Positions 9,334 through 22,771 of a stretch of DNA of 64,000 nt are shown piece by piece. The number at the start of each line of letters is the position of its first letter. Position 1 is the stretch's first letter. The translations under genes were made by a program, and so were the position numbers. The DNA is taken from the NCBI GenBank assembly GCA_965178125.1, contig OZ237740.1, positions 620,001 to 684,000 of the forward strand, read 5' to 3'. The notes under the pieces are model-generated. The model was given only the letters and a program-made list of their open reading frames with translations, was not told where the DNA came from and did no database searches. The stretch is from Bilabrum cf. latius. Its lineage: Eukaryota > Bigyra: Bicosoecida > Bigyra > Bicosoecida.

Positions 9334-12300
9334 TCAATAATGACCGTCTTGATCATCCGTCGAGCCAGCTGAGGGCGGTACAATAGTGTAGACAACATCA
9401 TTGCTGCCACTGGTGCCCGCGCTGGGGCTGGCATCAGCAGCTGTCTCATCTGCATTGCTGCGCTCTCCCCGATGAAATTCACCTGCTTGATTTGCACTGG
9501 TATCCTAGTCTGGAGCTGCATCGTAGCTAGCACCGGTCTGGCTGCTGCTTCGCACCCCCTCCCTCCTCGAGACCTCTCTCTGCACGTTGGGCGGCAGCCC
9601 CATCTGCAGCCCCTCGTCGATCGTGTCCGCCACCAGCTCATGGTTCGTGGATCCAGACCGCAGCGAAGACACGCTGTGCTCGCTTTGCTCTGTTCCATGG
9701 GAGCGAGGAGTCTTGCCCCTCCACCTCCCACCGGTCGCAGGGAAACCGGGCGCATGTTGCGGGCTGTTGAAGCTCAGTCCGCTTGATTCCTCCCTCACCG
9801 TGCTGAGCCCAGCGCGCATCTCCTCGTCGTAACTATCCTTGCGGCCTGAATCACCATTTACCGGTCGGTCCTGCGCAGCTGCACCCGCCTCTGCGTCTTT
9901 CACTGCGTTCAGATCGATGGCTGGGACCGGCACGGCCTGGCCTGCGTAGGCTGCCGCCATGCCTCCGTACCGACCGCCAGGCTTGCCACGACGGCGACCT
10001 GCCCCAGCGATGCCCCCGCTGGTCGGGGTTTCCACCAAGCCTGAGCCAGACCCCGATCCCGACGACGTGCTGCGCTGGGTAGAATCATCGCTGCCCAGCT
10101 TGCCGAGCGGTACTGGCGACTCACCTGTGGGGGCACCTGCGATGGATGGCACAAAGCCCAGCCGCGGCTTGGAGATCTAGTTGTTGCCGGTACCTGCACC
10201 GGCAAATGACTGCAGCTTGGTTGGAGAGTCCTTGGGCTGCCTGGTAGTGCTCGTCCCTAGCTGACCAGCTCGCTTCCGCGGAGAATCGTCAAAGAATCCC
10301 CGCTTCCCCCCTTTGCCCTTGGACGAGCCAGGAACCCGCTTGGCACCTTTGGCGGGTGCCGCAAGCAGAGCCGCCTCGTGCTGCCAGTGCTGGTGGATGT
10401 GATCGCTTGGAGGTGTAATCACCTGTCCCGCTGTCACTGCAGCCCCCCGCCGCCGCCCATCCGACCCGTCGCTTCCGCCGGTATAGTCCTCCCCCCTCGA
10501 AGCGGTCCTCGCCATGATTGGAAAGAAGCCGCCGGGTCCGTCTTCCTTCGAGTACATGTTGCCGCGGGGGCGGGGCCCGGTGCCGAGGTCGTCAGGCTCG
10601 AACGGCTAGTCTAGCTCCAGGGTCCTCTCAGCATCTGCGGGCCCCTCGCGGTTGACGCTTGATTCGGGAGGCACGAAGATGGCTTCGCCACGACCGTCCG
10701 TAAGGTGGGAGTCGGCCGCGCCTGCGGTCTTTTGGGGCGATTCGTGCTTGGGCTAGCGATCAAACATCCCGTACTGCTTCTTGATCGACCTCCTCTCCCT
10801 ACGCTGCACTCGTCGCACCTGTGACTTGGTGCGAGGCAGTCCGCCTGCCTTGCCTTGGTCCTTGTCAGCCGCAGGAGTCGGCGTTGGGGTCTCGTACCCG
10901 TCCGTCTGCTCCCCGCCCGATTCATCCGAGCCCTGCACGAGCTCCTGAAGCGCCTCGCGGTGCTTCTAGAGGGCCGTTTTTGGCCTGCGCACCTTGATTG
11001 GGGGAGGGGCTAACGAGCGGTGGTGGTCGTGCTGCTGTGCCACAGGCCCGTGTCCCTGCTGCGTCACTGCGATGTAGCCTCCAGTGGCAGGATCGAACGC
11101 GATCGGCACGTCGCCTGGTCCCTCTTCTGAGCCACGTCGCGCGAGGAAGCGCGCGGTCTTCTTCCGCGCGAAAACTGGCGCTCCTGGATACAAGCCACTG
11201 CCCGTTCTACTGTGGCTGCTGCCTTCATCCAGCTGGAGCTGCAGTGATGGCGGGGGTCGACCGCCAGCATCAGGGGATGCAAACATGGTAGGAACCTGGC
11301 CAGGCTCGAGAGGGGTCCCGCGTAGCAGGTGCATGGGCTATGTCTACGATCGAGCCATGGGTTGTGCTGCGCCTGCAGACCCGCCTGCCGGCATGGGCAT
11401 CGACTCGGCCCTGCGGTTGGCTCCAGGCGCATCCGTAGATGCGTGCTGAGCCTCGTTGGCCTGGTGCTTGGCAGCATCTGCGGCGCTGATGGGCTGCATG
11501 ACTGGCTCGGAGTCCATTCCCATGACGCCTCGGTCTTCTATTTCGTACTGCTTGCCCTCGCCACCTTCATCGGCATGAGGACTAGACATCGTGCCGTTCT
11601 TCACGTGGTGCACGTGGGCCTTGGAGCTGCCCAGGCCCGTCCACGCTGTGTTTGTGCTGGGGTCCCAGATAAATCGACTGCGGAGCGAGCTGGCTATAAA
11701 TACGGGGGTACAAGTCGTGGGGGTGAGGGGCCAGCACTCGTACGGTTGGCGTCGCATGTGGCGCCAGACAACTCACTGCTGAAGAAGCTCGATTTGCCAA
11801 GCAACGCTGCGAGCGGTAGCAAAGGAAAAGGCGCGCACAAGTTCATGTCAGCGGGGCACGAACAATGGGGGGGAATCAGGCCTGTTCGCACGATGGTCCA
11901 AACTCACTCGATGTCGTAGTACCCCCCGCGCCGACAGCAGCACACAAACTTGTTCGGATAGACCCGGTAGTCGACCCTGTAGCAGCAGGGCCTGCAGCAC
12001 GCGTGGAACGAGGACCTGCAGCACCGGTGCACCTGGAATAGGATAGAGAAGAGCAGCTTGGATCCACCAGTCAGGATGATCATGCCGGCCACGTAGGCCG
12101 CAAACTCGGGAAGCCACCCGTAGAAGAGCACGATTGCGACCAGAAGCGCGTTGGATAGCACCCAGATGCTGACCATCCGTAGCCTGAAGTTATTGAACTC
12201 AGCGGCGACTTGGTCCTTGTCGACGTGCAGCTCTTGCGCCAGCCTAGCAGCCTTCCTGGCGCGTTCTTCTCTCTCCTTGCGCCTCTTGTGGGCCTTCTTA

Positions 12301-15300
12301 ATCATGGCCAAACTGAGCCTGACGTCCTTGTCGTCATCCTTTAGCTTCATTGCTGCGGTTTGCTCGCCAATCGCTGGGGGGCCCAACGGTGGCATCTCCT
12401 GTGTGGCTCCAGTGGACGGCAGAGCAGATGCAGCCAGGCCACCGTAATCGCCCGCAGGAGCCCTGCCAGCGACGACAGGCGTAGATACCGCAATCGTCGA
12501 TCTATTAGTAACTTCAGTTTGTGGCGTTTCCAGCTTTGCCGCCATGACTCGCTTCGCTGCAGCTTTCTTGGCCTCTTGGTGTGCCGACAGCACCTGCATC
12601 TGCTGCTTGCTCCTCGTCGGTTTGAGCACCCTTCGCGGCACCGCATTATCCTCCTTGCCGGCGCTCGCAGCGCTCGCCGATGCTCCTGCTCCATGTCCCT
12701 CCGATCTGCTGGTGACGCGGTTAGCGAGCTACTGCACCTGCCGATCGGCTGCGTCATCGTCCGAGCTAAGCTCAGACGAGTTCACGCTGATCCCGCCTAT
12801 TTCAAAGCCGGAGCCATCGGATACGCTTCCATCGAGTCGGAGGCTGGCCATCGCTTGTGCAGCACCATCCATGTCATCAAGCGCGACTGAAACCATCGAC
12901 TGGCGCCTGTCCATGCCCCCGCTCTTGCCGTGGCGGCGTCGGTGACCGCGGTGTCGGTACTGCGAGCTGTGAGTCTTCTTCTTGGCCTTCCTGAATATGC
13001 CCCGCCCATCAGAGGATCCTTTATCGCTATCAGAAGGTGCATTGACCTCTTCCAGAGCAGACGATCCTCGTTCTTGGAGAAGCTTCCTGAGGTCGGCCGT
13101 TTCTGAGCGCCTGACTGTGCCGGAGATGGGGTCGTCGTTGTCGACAATGATGTTGCCGCCCTCTTCGACATCTGAGTAGCTCCCACTGCTAGAGCTCCCG
13201 TCCGAATCATGGTCTTTAGGACTGTAGCCCTGGAAAAATGAGCTTTTCTTTGATAGCTTGCGCGCCATGGCCGGTCGCACCTTGCCTGGCTCGTCGCTTC
13301 GGTCCCTCGATGCACCCCGCATGCGACTCTCGCTTCGTTTGCGGTGCATGGTCCGATGCCGGCGCCGATGCCGCATCTGGCCGCGGCCATCGTTGCCGTG
13401 GTACTCGCCATCAGCCAGTGTGGCGAGTGCCCGGCTACTGCCCTGCCGGCGGTACGCGCGGCGGGCCACATAATTCGCGTGCTCCAGCTTCTCCGAGTGG
13501 CGGACGCTGCCCTGCAAGTAGGTGTCCAGTGTCTTGACTAGCACCGACTCGGCCACGCTCTGCTTCCTTGCAAGCTTGATTCTGGCCATTGTGTCGTGAT
13601 GGTCGGGCAGACCTCCCTACCCGTGACCAGCGACATCACCATTGGAAGCGGCGTCCGATGGAACTGTGGCAGCCCCAGCGTCTAGGCCATGCTTTGCGAC
13701 CGGCCCAGGCGGCGTGCCATGATCGTCACTTGTCGCACCCCCCTTGCCGACATCGGGGCCACCATCTGCTGCCGGCTCCACCAGCGCATCCGCACCGGCC
13801 TCGCCTTTGCCTGCATCAATGCTGGTAGATGCTGCAGCGCCTACATCGTCGCCAGGCTAGTGCGTGAGGTCTTGGACATGGGGTGTAGCTCCAGCCGCAG
13901 CACGCTAGACTTGAGCTGCTTGCCGCTCAGCAACAGCCTGAAGCAAGCGCTGCTCGTCTTGTTTCCGCTGCTTGTGCCTGCGCTTCTTCGACTTTTCCAC
14001 CTGCTTCTTCGTCAACTCTGCCATGCGAATGAGCCCGTCGTTCAACTCTGCTGCGGCTACAATGTTCTGCTTAGCTTCAGTCTTGAGCTGGCGGGACATC
14101 TCCATAATCGAGCCACCCTCGCGGTTCCCCCACGACACGTCGTGCAGCTGCGACCAGCTGTAGATCTGGAACGAATTTAGGAAGGTTGGCAAGAAGAACA
14201 GGTAGAGCGGGTAGCTGATGAGCGTGAAGAGGAAATCGTAAGGCCCATGGAACAGGGCAGCCCCGAGATACACGATCTGCGCGACGATCACCGTCACGAT
14301 CACAAAGAAGCTGGCTTCTAGAGTCCCGATGACGAAGGCGGCCGCAAGGAGGGCCAGAAACATGGCAATACCCCACAGAATGCATGCGATGAAGTAAACG
14401 TTGGACAGGTCCTTGAGTCGCCCGGCAAGGCCCAGCACGAGCTGAAGAAACAACAACGAGATGTAGAGGAACGGCAGCCCCAACTCCAGCTCCTTCTCGC
14501 CAGCAGGAGCAAACACAAGCGCCGAGAAGAAGATTACCAGGAACGACAGGAGCAGGGTGCCGACGGAGAACCAGCTGACGATAGTCTCCAGAAAGAAGAA
14601 CATAGACTGCATGAAGAGCACGAACTTCTAGCAGCACGAGTGGCCCGACGACATGATGCGATGCAGCTGGGACAGCTGCCAGAACTGCACGAAGACAGAG
14701 CCGTTCAGCCAGCGACGCCTTTGGCGAATGAGAGTAGGCAGGTCGTCTGGGACGTCAGTCTCAGCGACAGAGCCCTCGACATACGTCAGCTTCCAGGCGC
14801 ATCCCTCCTTTGCCACGACCTCCCAGCACAAGATGCGGTCCTCGGCGAGGTACTGGTTGGCAACGAATGGGCCCAGCTTCGCGATGCTTTGCTCCTCCGT
14901 CAGGAAGAAGCTTCGCAGCGGCTCGCCCCGAATGGCTTGGTACCGCACCGCAGAGAAAGCGCCTGGCAGCACGGTAAGGTACCCAAAGAAGCTCTGGAAT
15001 GTTTTGTCGAGGAGGTGCGCCTGCTTGTACTCGAAGAACTGCGCGGCGTGCAATGGGTCGTAGCACTTGTACTTGCGCACCGTGATCTCGCCGCAGCATC
15101 CACCAATCTGCGACCGATGGTAGGAAAGTGAATCTTGTGGCCATGGCAGTTGGGATAGTTAGGTGCACAAAAAGCAAGCCAGCACTTGAAACCGAGATGT
15201 ACCTCACGAAGGGGTCCTGCTCCATTGTGCTGACAAGCTTGCTGATTGCGCTGGGACGGGGCACCGTTCCCACGTCAAGGAACAGGACATACTTGGGGAA

Positions 15301-16585
15301 CACCTGCCTGCACACCCCCCGAAGCAGCCAGAGGAGAGAGTTGAGCTTGCCACCGTTCCTCGCCTTGAGCATGAAGGCGACCTGCATCGGGCTGAAGTAC
15401 TTGCGCGAGGCCTTGTCTTCCGCCAGCTCTACCGTTCGCTCGAACATGTGCATGGTGGTGGGCTTCCCCTTGACGCTATTCTCCAACAGCGACGGCTGGA
15501 AGATCTTGAGCTCCTGCTCCGCGTACAGGAGGGTTGACTCGTGGGCCTTGGTGATTCCGTCGAGGGTGACGACCACGAGGATTTCCTGCCAGCTCATGCC
15601 GTGCTTCTGCTACAGCTGCTCCATGTTCTCCGCGACACCGCGCATGGTATTGCGCAGCTCCTCCGCACCTTCGTTGTACATGGTAATGGAAATGACCAGC
15701 CGAATCATGCGAGCGGCGCGCACAACGCGCAGCCTGCACTGCATGTCGACTGGCCGTGCCACTGCGACGGGGGTGTAGTCCACGCAAAGACACTCTGCCT
15801 GGTCGTTCTCGTGTGAGAGTTCTCGCTTGGGGAGCATCTGCCGCACGAACCTCCGCCTCGTGATTGGATCCTAAATGTCGGCCGTGTGCTCGAACTCATC
15901 GGAATCGGAGGATGTGACCAGCTCGTCGCTTCGCACTGGGGCATCGTAGAGCTGCCGGCGTGCGAGCCTGTGGGCTTCTGCCTGCGCGCCGTGTGCACCT
16001 GCGGGGACTTGGTGAGCCACGCCCATCCCGTCAATTGCAGCGCCGTGCATCTGAGACACGGAGCTGCGACGCCACTTGTGTTCCGGGGGTGGCTCCGCGG
16101 CACCTTTCGCAATCTATTCGTGAGCAGCTGCACGTTCTGCAGATGTGTTGGCAGGGCTCAGCGTTGATGTACGCGTTGCGACAGCAGAGGGTGCGCCGCT
16201 GACAACTGCGGCGGCTTGCGACGAAGCTGGCTATCCTTGCTACTAGGAGACAGTTGCGCTATCGGAGTCCGTCTTGCCTGCACCTGGGTGGAAAACGGCT
16301 GGCTCAATATGCTACTCATCGAAGCATAGCGGGATTTCGGCATGGTCGGGAGCTAGACGGTATCTTATCAGATCAATAGAGGTTGACGCACTGCTCACGT
16401 GGTGATATGGCTGCAAGTACCTCCCCGCTGCTATCAGCATCAACGGAAACAGCTATTGATACGGCTGAGGGTCGACGAACATTCAATCTACTCTTCGGAT
16501 TGCCTGTCGAAGACGACGGGGTCCCAGCATCCGACCGTGAGCTTGAGGAGTGCTGTTTTGAATCGCTTCCCGCCGGCGATGACAT
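9334..16585 (-). CDS. Chitin synthase, very long (2295 aa)
   Basis: A glycosyltransferase-2 enzyme of the plasma membrane making chitin from UDP-GlcNAc. Start ATG is at 16585, stop TGA at 9334-9336, with introns 16353-16398, 15108-15207 and 11690-11907, and nineteen TAG codons read as Gln (two adjacent in the N-terminus). The catalytic core shows ISITMYNEGAEEL, VTLDG, FSPMQVAFMLK, LFLDVGT, GCCGEITVRKY, VLPGAFSAVRY, LAEDRIL, ETDVPDDLP and the signature QRRRWLNGS at about residue 571, followed by several membrane spans (about 605-755). Fungal enzymes normally have a C-terminal membrane pair soon after; here the matching pair (SIWVLSNALLVAIVL, YVAGMIILTGGSKLLF) lies near residue 1415, after ~600 residues of charged low-complexity sequence. 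Another ~700 disordered residues follow. Intron phases all agree, supporting the model. Confidence 0.88.
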
Positions 16586-16774
16586 CCACACCGTCCGTAA
16601 CACGTGCAAATACTCCAATTGGACCCTTTCAGACTGCCAATATTCGCAAAGTACGCTTTAGGATCGCGTGAAATGATTCCGCCGTTCCTACTGTGCGTTT
16701 TCGGTATCCGGATTCATGCTTCATCTTCGAAAACTGCGATGGTCGCAACGAACATTTGCGAATATGTAGCAGCT

Positions 16775-18511
16775 TCATTTCATCAGATACAGTGATCCAT
16801 GCCCACCTACGGTCACCTGAGATACTAGCCGCCCGCTACCCGCCTCGCGAAGGGTGCCGTTCAGCGCGAGCGGGCCCTCGGTCACGTTCGACGGATTCAC
16901 GAGCACCAGCCCACGCTCGAACCACCGCCCCAGCGTGTTCCTCGGCTTGCCCCCCTCCCAGAACAGCTAGTACCCTCCCAGTGACCCCACCGCCGTCCTC
17001 GTCACGGGCTCTCCCAGACCGAGGAAGTACCTCGGGTGCACTTCGGCCCAGAAATCCACGTCCACCACCGTCCCATTCGGAGCCGTAACGTTGCGCCTGT
17101 ACATGGCCGGAATCCCGAAGGCCGTGCTTTCTCCAGCTGCCGCGCTTTTGTTCACCGTGAGCAGGTACGATGCATACGCGAATCCCTCGAACACGTCCCT
17201 TTCCTGGTAGGAGAGCTTCTCCAGCCCGGGTGACTTGCACCCGGCTTGTGCCGCCATGGGGCGCGCGCTGAGCCCGTGCACCGACAGGTTCTGCACCATG
17301 ACCACGTTGGCCTGCCACTGTCCCAAGGGAAGGTACTCGGGGATGGACCAGGTGCACGTGCCAACCTCATGGAGCGCGAAAGCCTCGTTCGAGTACCCGT
17401 CCAAGGGGTGGGCATCCACGATGGTGTTGTTCCCCGGCCACGCGGGGATGGTCTGGTCCCGCATGAGCATCCGGGATGCGCCGCCCCCGTCGCCCTGGTC
17501 GTCCCATACGTGCCCGGTGTCCAGGTTGTTTGCGTAGATGGTTGGCTTGGGCCACGCCTTGGAGGCTCCTGCGATTGCCTCCCAGATGCGGCGCAGTCGC
17601 TGCTGTTCCCTGACCCTGTACTGCCGGCCCGTGAACACCTTGGGTGGCCAGGAGGACGTGTCCCATACCTGGTTGCCGTTCGGTTGTTCCCCAAGGGATA
17701 GGGACCTCAGGTGGTTCCCAGAGGCGTCTACGGCCAGGAACGGCTGCGACGAGAAGCAGTCGAGCCAGACCCCGCTGTAGTTGCGACCCACAATCGCTTC
17801 GAGCGACTGGTTCACTACCATCGCAACGCCAAATGCCGTCGCTGGATTCGTTTGGTACACCAGCTGATCGCCGTTCTTGCACCCCGGGCCGCCTGGGTAC
17901 ATGTTCTGGTTGTAGACGGGAGCCATGGCAAGCTGCCCGCTCTCATGCGCCGTTGCCGTGGTCCCGCTGAAGCCACGCTACACGGTCAGCGTCGCGATAT
18001 CAGTCATTGAATGACCTGCCACCGCTAGAATTTTCATCAGCTCCCCTTCCACGCGGATCCAAGACACGAAGTGCTCGCACGACTGCGAGATATCTCCACT
18101 CCATGTGCTCGCAGGGACCGACCATCCCGATCGATGCACTGAAGCGTAGTTCACGTGTATTGTGGAGGTGCTTGAATCGACGGCAGTGGCAATCAATCCA
18201 GCCGCATAGTGCAACGTGCCATCGCGAAGCGGGGAGCCCTCAAATGCAAGTACGTTGCTTGACGCCCACGTAGCGATATAATGCATGGGCCGAAACGATG
18301 AAGAGAACGGATAAAATAATGAAGGGTCTTCAGATCCGCTGCTGTCATGAAAAGACCCCTAAATGGCGGTGAAATTGGTTGCAATCACGTAAAGATCGTC
18401 TGTTGTTGGGGTGCCTACCTCTCGCGCATCGGAAAGGATGGCGTATAGCGGGAAATCAGGCGCTGCTATCGCCAAAGATGTAAATGCTACCAGAATTGCA
18501 GCTTGGCGCAT
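16775..18511 (-). CDS. Secreted protein, possibly glycoside-hydrolase-like
   Basis: 578 aa, no intron, three TAG codons as Gln. The start at 18511 gives a clean signal peptide (MRQAAILVAFTSLAIAAP). The body is rich in Trp, Asn and N-glycosylation sites (NYS, NQS, NVT, NGT) and contains the stretch NYSGVWLDCFSSQPFL followed later by PTIYANNLDTG. That spacing of an acidic strand end and an Asn-rich strand recalls TIM-barrel glycosidase-like proteins, but I cannot assign a family. The C-terminus (RLVSQVTVGGHGSLYL) looks like the terminal beta-strand module many glycosidases carry. It reads in the same direction as the chitin synthase gene, 189 bp away. TGA stop at 16775-16777. Confidence 0.7.
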
Positions 18512-18984
18512 CCTGCGGGCACGTTTTTAATATAGTCGTAGTAGGTCTGTGCGTCATCAGCATGCCTTGCGGAACCACCCGCCCGCCAGCGCACTGTCTG
18601 GCTTGTGCCAGTGGTAGCGATCGTGTATATATCGATGTAAATAGTCAGAAACTCTTTGAATTACGTAAATGCATGCACGAGGCCTCTGTATGCCTCCCAA
18701 AAGTCTGTTCAAGTTGCAGCCCCCTCTCTTCCTCCCCACCTTCATCAATCACAAGCCGCTGCGCTCTTTGTCCAAGTCGCATAAACACCCTGTGCAAACT
18801 CAGGTACTTCGGCCTGCCATTCCTGGCGTGCCTACTGTCCTGCGAAATGCCTTCAAGCTCAGAGCAATGTGCCCCAGTTGTACCTAGCTGGCCGCGGTGC
18901 CCCACCCAGCCCCCACACAAGCCCCTACAGCGCACCAAGCCAGCCCAAGCCACCACGACAGCAGTCGAAGTCAATCGCCCATGC
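18512..18984. other. Intergenic, B55 3' end to secreted-protein promoter
   Basis: 473 bp with no gene supported. If B55 had an extra 3' exon (a GTGAGC donor-like site overlaps its TGA at 18985) it would lie here, but no conserved B55 sequence is visible. Confidence 0.35.
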
Positions 18985-20887
18985 TCACGTACCGCCGCCC
19001 CCGGCCATGCCACCCCCAGCCCCGTGAGGTGACGCCGCAGAGGCCTTGTCATAGTACCCCGACCCACCCCCCGTTCCCCCAGACCCCCCGCCTCCGCCGG
19101 TCACCGACTGCCGCCCCCCGGCACCAATGGCCTCTCCAGAGACGCTACCGTCGTTTCTCCTGGCGTTGTAAATGAACAGGTTGTTCACCCCCGCGATGGC
19201 CAGGGTATCCTCGACAGGGTGCCAGCTGTAGTGCAGAACCTTCCTAGCGTAGTCCTCAGGTTCGTGCGCGCCCCTCACGGACTGTCCCACCCGCGCGATG
19301 GGCTCCACGCTGGGCGTCCTAGCCCTGTGCTGGTCCAAGCGGATCATGGTGTCTGTGGACCGGGTAGTGTCGAACACGTGCAGCCCGTTCGAGTACGACC
19401 CGGTAACGAAGTGTGACGAGTGCGGCGAGGCCCCTACCTCGAACTTGTCGAAGATGGAGTCGTTCTCGTAGAGGTCCCCCAGCTTGGCCCTCAGCTTTTC
19501 GTGCACTGGGATGACCTGAACTGCCGTGCTCGGCTTCCGGACGTCAAACAGCCGGATGGTAAGGTAGTCCCTGGCAACAATGTGCCTCCCATCGGGGACG
19601 AAGCGAACGTCGCTGATGGAGGCGATGATCTCGCTGTAGTAGGATTTCTGGCCCTCGTCGGGCTGGATCTCGATGGCCTTGGCATCGTCGCAGAGGGCGG
19701 ATCGGCGCATGTCGGCCACGCGGATGACGCCCCTGCTGCTGCTGTACAGCAGCTGGTTGCATTCCGTGGGGTGAAACCTGGCAGCAGTGATCACTTCCGT
19801 GAGGTCCTCCATGTTATCGGGCTTCATGTCGACGATGTTGAAGGACAGCTTGGCGTGCTCGTAGCTCCACAGGTTGATGCGCAAGTCGTCCGCCGACAGA
19901 AAGTGCTCCCCATCGCTGTTCGAAGCAACGCTATTGATGTGGTACGTATGAGCATTTGCATAAACGCGCTTCGGTATCGCGATCACCTGTGGATCTGGCG
20001 AGCTCAGGGAAGGCATCGCGATGGAATCCACCGGCAATCGCCCCCCGTGAGGTCCAGCTTTCACGTTTAGTTCTTCCACGTGCCGGACCGCACGCTCCTG
20101 AATTCTCCAAAGCTTGATGGTTTTGTCTGCGATAAACTGTCAAAGGTTGGGTCGAATGCCTACGCATGGACTTCCAAGAAGCAAAGTACAGAAATCGTTG
20201 AAGCAAGGACTCACCGTTCGTCGACAATAGGAACCTGGCTGATCCAGCTGGCCTACACCAACAGATCTTATTGATCTTCTCTTCAATCTCAAGCGATTTG
20301 AGGTAGTCAAATTCAGCTTCGTGGCTCTAGAACTCGCTGTAGAAGTTGTACTGCAAATTGCCGTAACCAGGCGAACCATCGCTACCTCCAGTGTCTGCGG
20401 CCTATCCCGCATTTTCTATGGCAGATGATGCACCACCGGTTGATGCCTGCGTTGGAAGGGGCTGCCGATGAGAGGTAGTTCCGTACTCGCGTTTCTTTGC
20501 TGTTGACCAATAGCGCGCCGTACACGCTCTGGGCAGGCAAAAAGGGTACTTTGCGGCTACAACACGAAAAATGACTCTTACCTTGCCTACATCTGCTCTC
20601 TTGAAGAGTACAATTCGGCCGCCCTTGTCGCCAGTGGCCAAAAATTCACCAGTTGTATCGAATTCGACTGCCGAAAGGACGTCAGCGTCCTAAAATTCCT
20701 CGTCAGGATCTTTCTCGCCGAAGCACTGCCCAAAATACCATGACAATCTCGGAGGTTTACGAAATCTACCTGTGCCTACCATCGATGCATCACTGCTATG
20801 CTCTTTCGCCTCGTGCTCTGGACTCGGGTGATCTGACTTGACTCCACCGGCACCAGACGAGGCTACATCGGCATGCACTCCCGCCAT
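18985..20887 (-). CDS. PP2A regulatory subunit B, B55/PR55 type
   Basis: 564-aa WD40 protein that targets the PP2A catalytic core. Exons are 20887-20582, 20461-20215 and 20126-18985, with introns of 120 and 88 bp. Recognisable strings are [92 protein letters not shown] and [12 protein letters not shown]. An in-frame TAG at 20327-20329 sits exactly where animal B55 has Gln in FQSHEPEFDYLKS, one of the most conserved stretches of the family; two more TAG codons are at 20693 and near 20405. The C-terminus carries a Gly-rich extension ([14 protein letters not shown]) absent from animal proteins. Divergent from centrin. Confidence 0.93.
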
Positions 20888-21622
20888 TCAAATAATAGAT
20901 CTATATGTATCTGCCTTCCCTGCGCGGACTTGGTCCAGGCCCCCAGTCACGAACAGGTGCAGATCGTGATCTAGGCGTGGTGAGGGCGCAACGCTAAACG
21001 TGCCTCCACTGGAAACCAACTGGACCAAAAAGACGCGTGTCGCGTTCTGCTTGGTACGTGGACGCCTCTGATGAAGATCTTGGAGAGATACCCTGATCTG
21101 AGCAGAAATTCAGCTCAGGAGGCGACCTACTGGGACGATTGGCTCGCTGGCCGACCAATCGAGAGCGCGTATTTATCTTCATCTTTCGAACCGGATGGGC
21201 CGAGATCCTGCATCTGGCTGGGGCACACGCTTGCTATTTGTCCATGCTGAAAACTTCCCATGCAGTTGTTGAAGCTGATAGAGCTGACCCCCTGCCTTTC
21301 TCGACACAGTGAACGGAGGCACCGTGGCGCAGAGTGCAAGGTGCAATGCCGGGGGCAACAACCGACCCGACGTGCAGTGTCAGCGAGCACAGGGTCTGTA
21401 GATGACACAGAGCTGTTCGTAATCGACGGGAGGCTGCACGTGTTGCGCATGTTCGTCTTATCCCATACTGACTGAGCCTCACATTAAATGCCTTGGCGCG
21501 AGCCAGCACTGAGAGCCCATCGCCCCGGCTCCGATCCTCAAACTACACGGTATTGAAATTATATCGTACTTTTTCACGCAGCGGGCCCAACGGTCGTTCA
21601 CCTGATCCGAAATAAAAGCACT
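20888..21622. promoter_or_regulatory. Divergent promoter region, B55 and centrin
   Basis: 735 bp between two divergent start codons. Short ORFs around 21127-21509 have no family character, so I read this as regulatory and untranslated sequence. No specific sites are recognised. Confidence 0.4.
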
Positions 21623-22495
<873 letters not shown>

Positions 22496-22771
22496 TGATA
22501 GAGAGTGGTGGGCTGTGCCGGCTTGCCTATGCTTGGCTGGTGAGGGAGGCGGCATGAGTTGGATGTGTACTTGAAATCGGTAAGAGCAGTGCCAGGATAG
22601 CACGCAAACGTAATATTTTGTGTCAAGCAGCCACATGACGTGGTGGTCTCCGGTGCGCACGGACGCGCGCTCGCATGATTTGATCAGCAAGCCTGTAAAA
22701 TTAGGGCGAGCACAGTCACAGCGGTGCACCTTCGGCCGCGCAAGCCATGCGGCTACACCCGAAACTAATCA

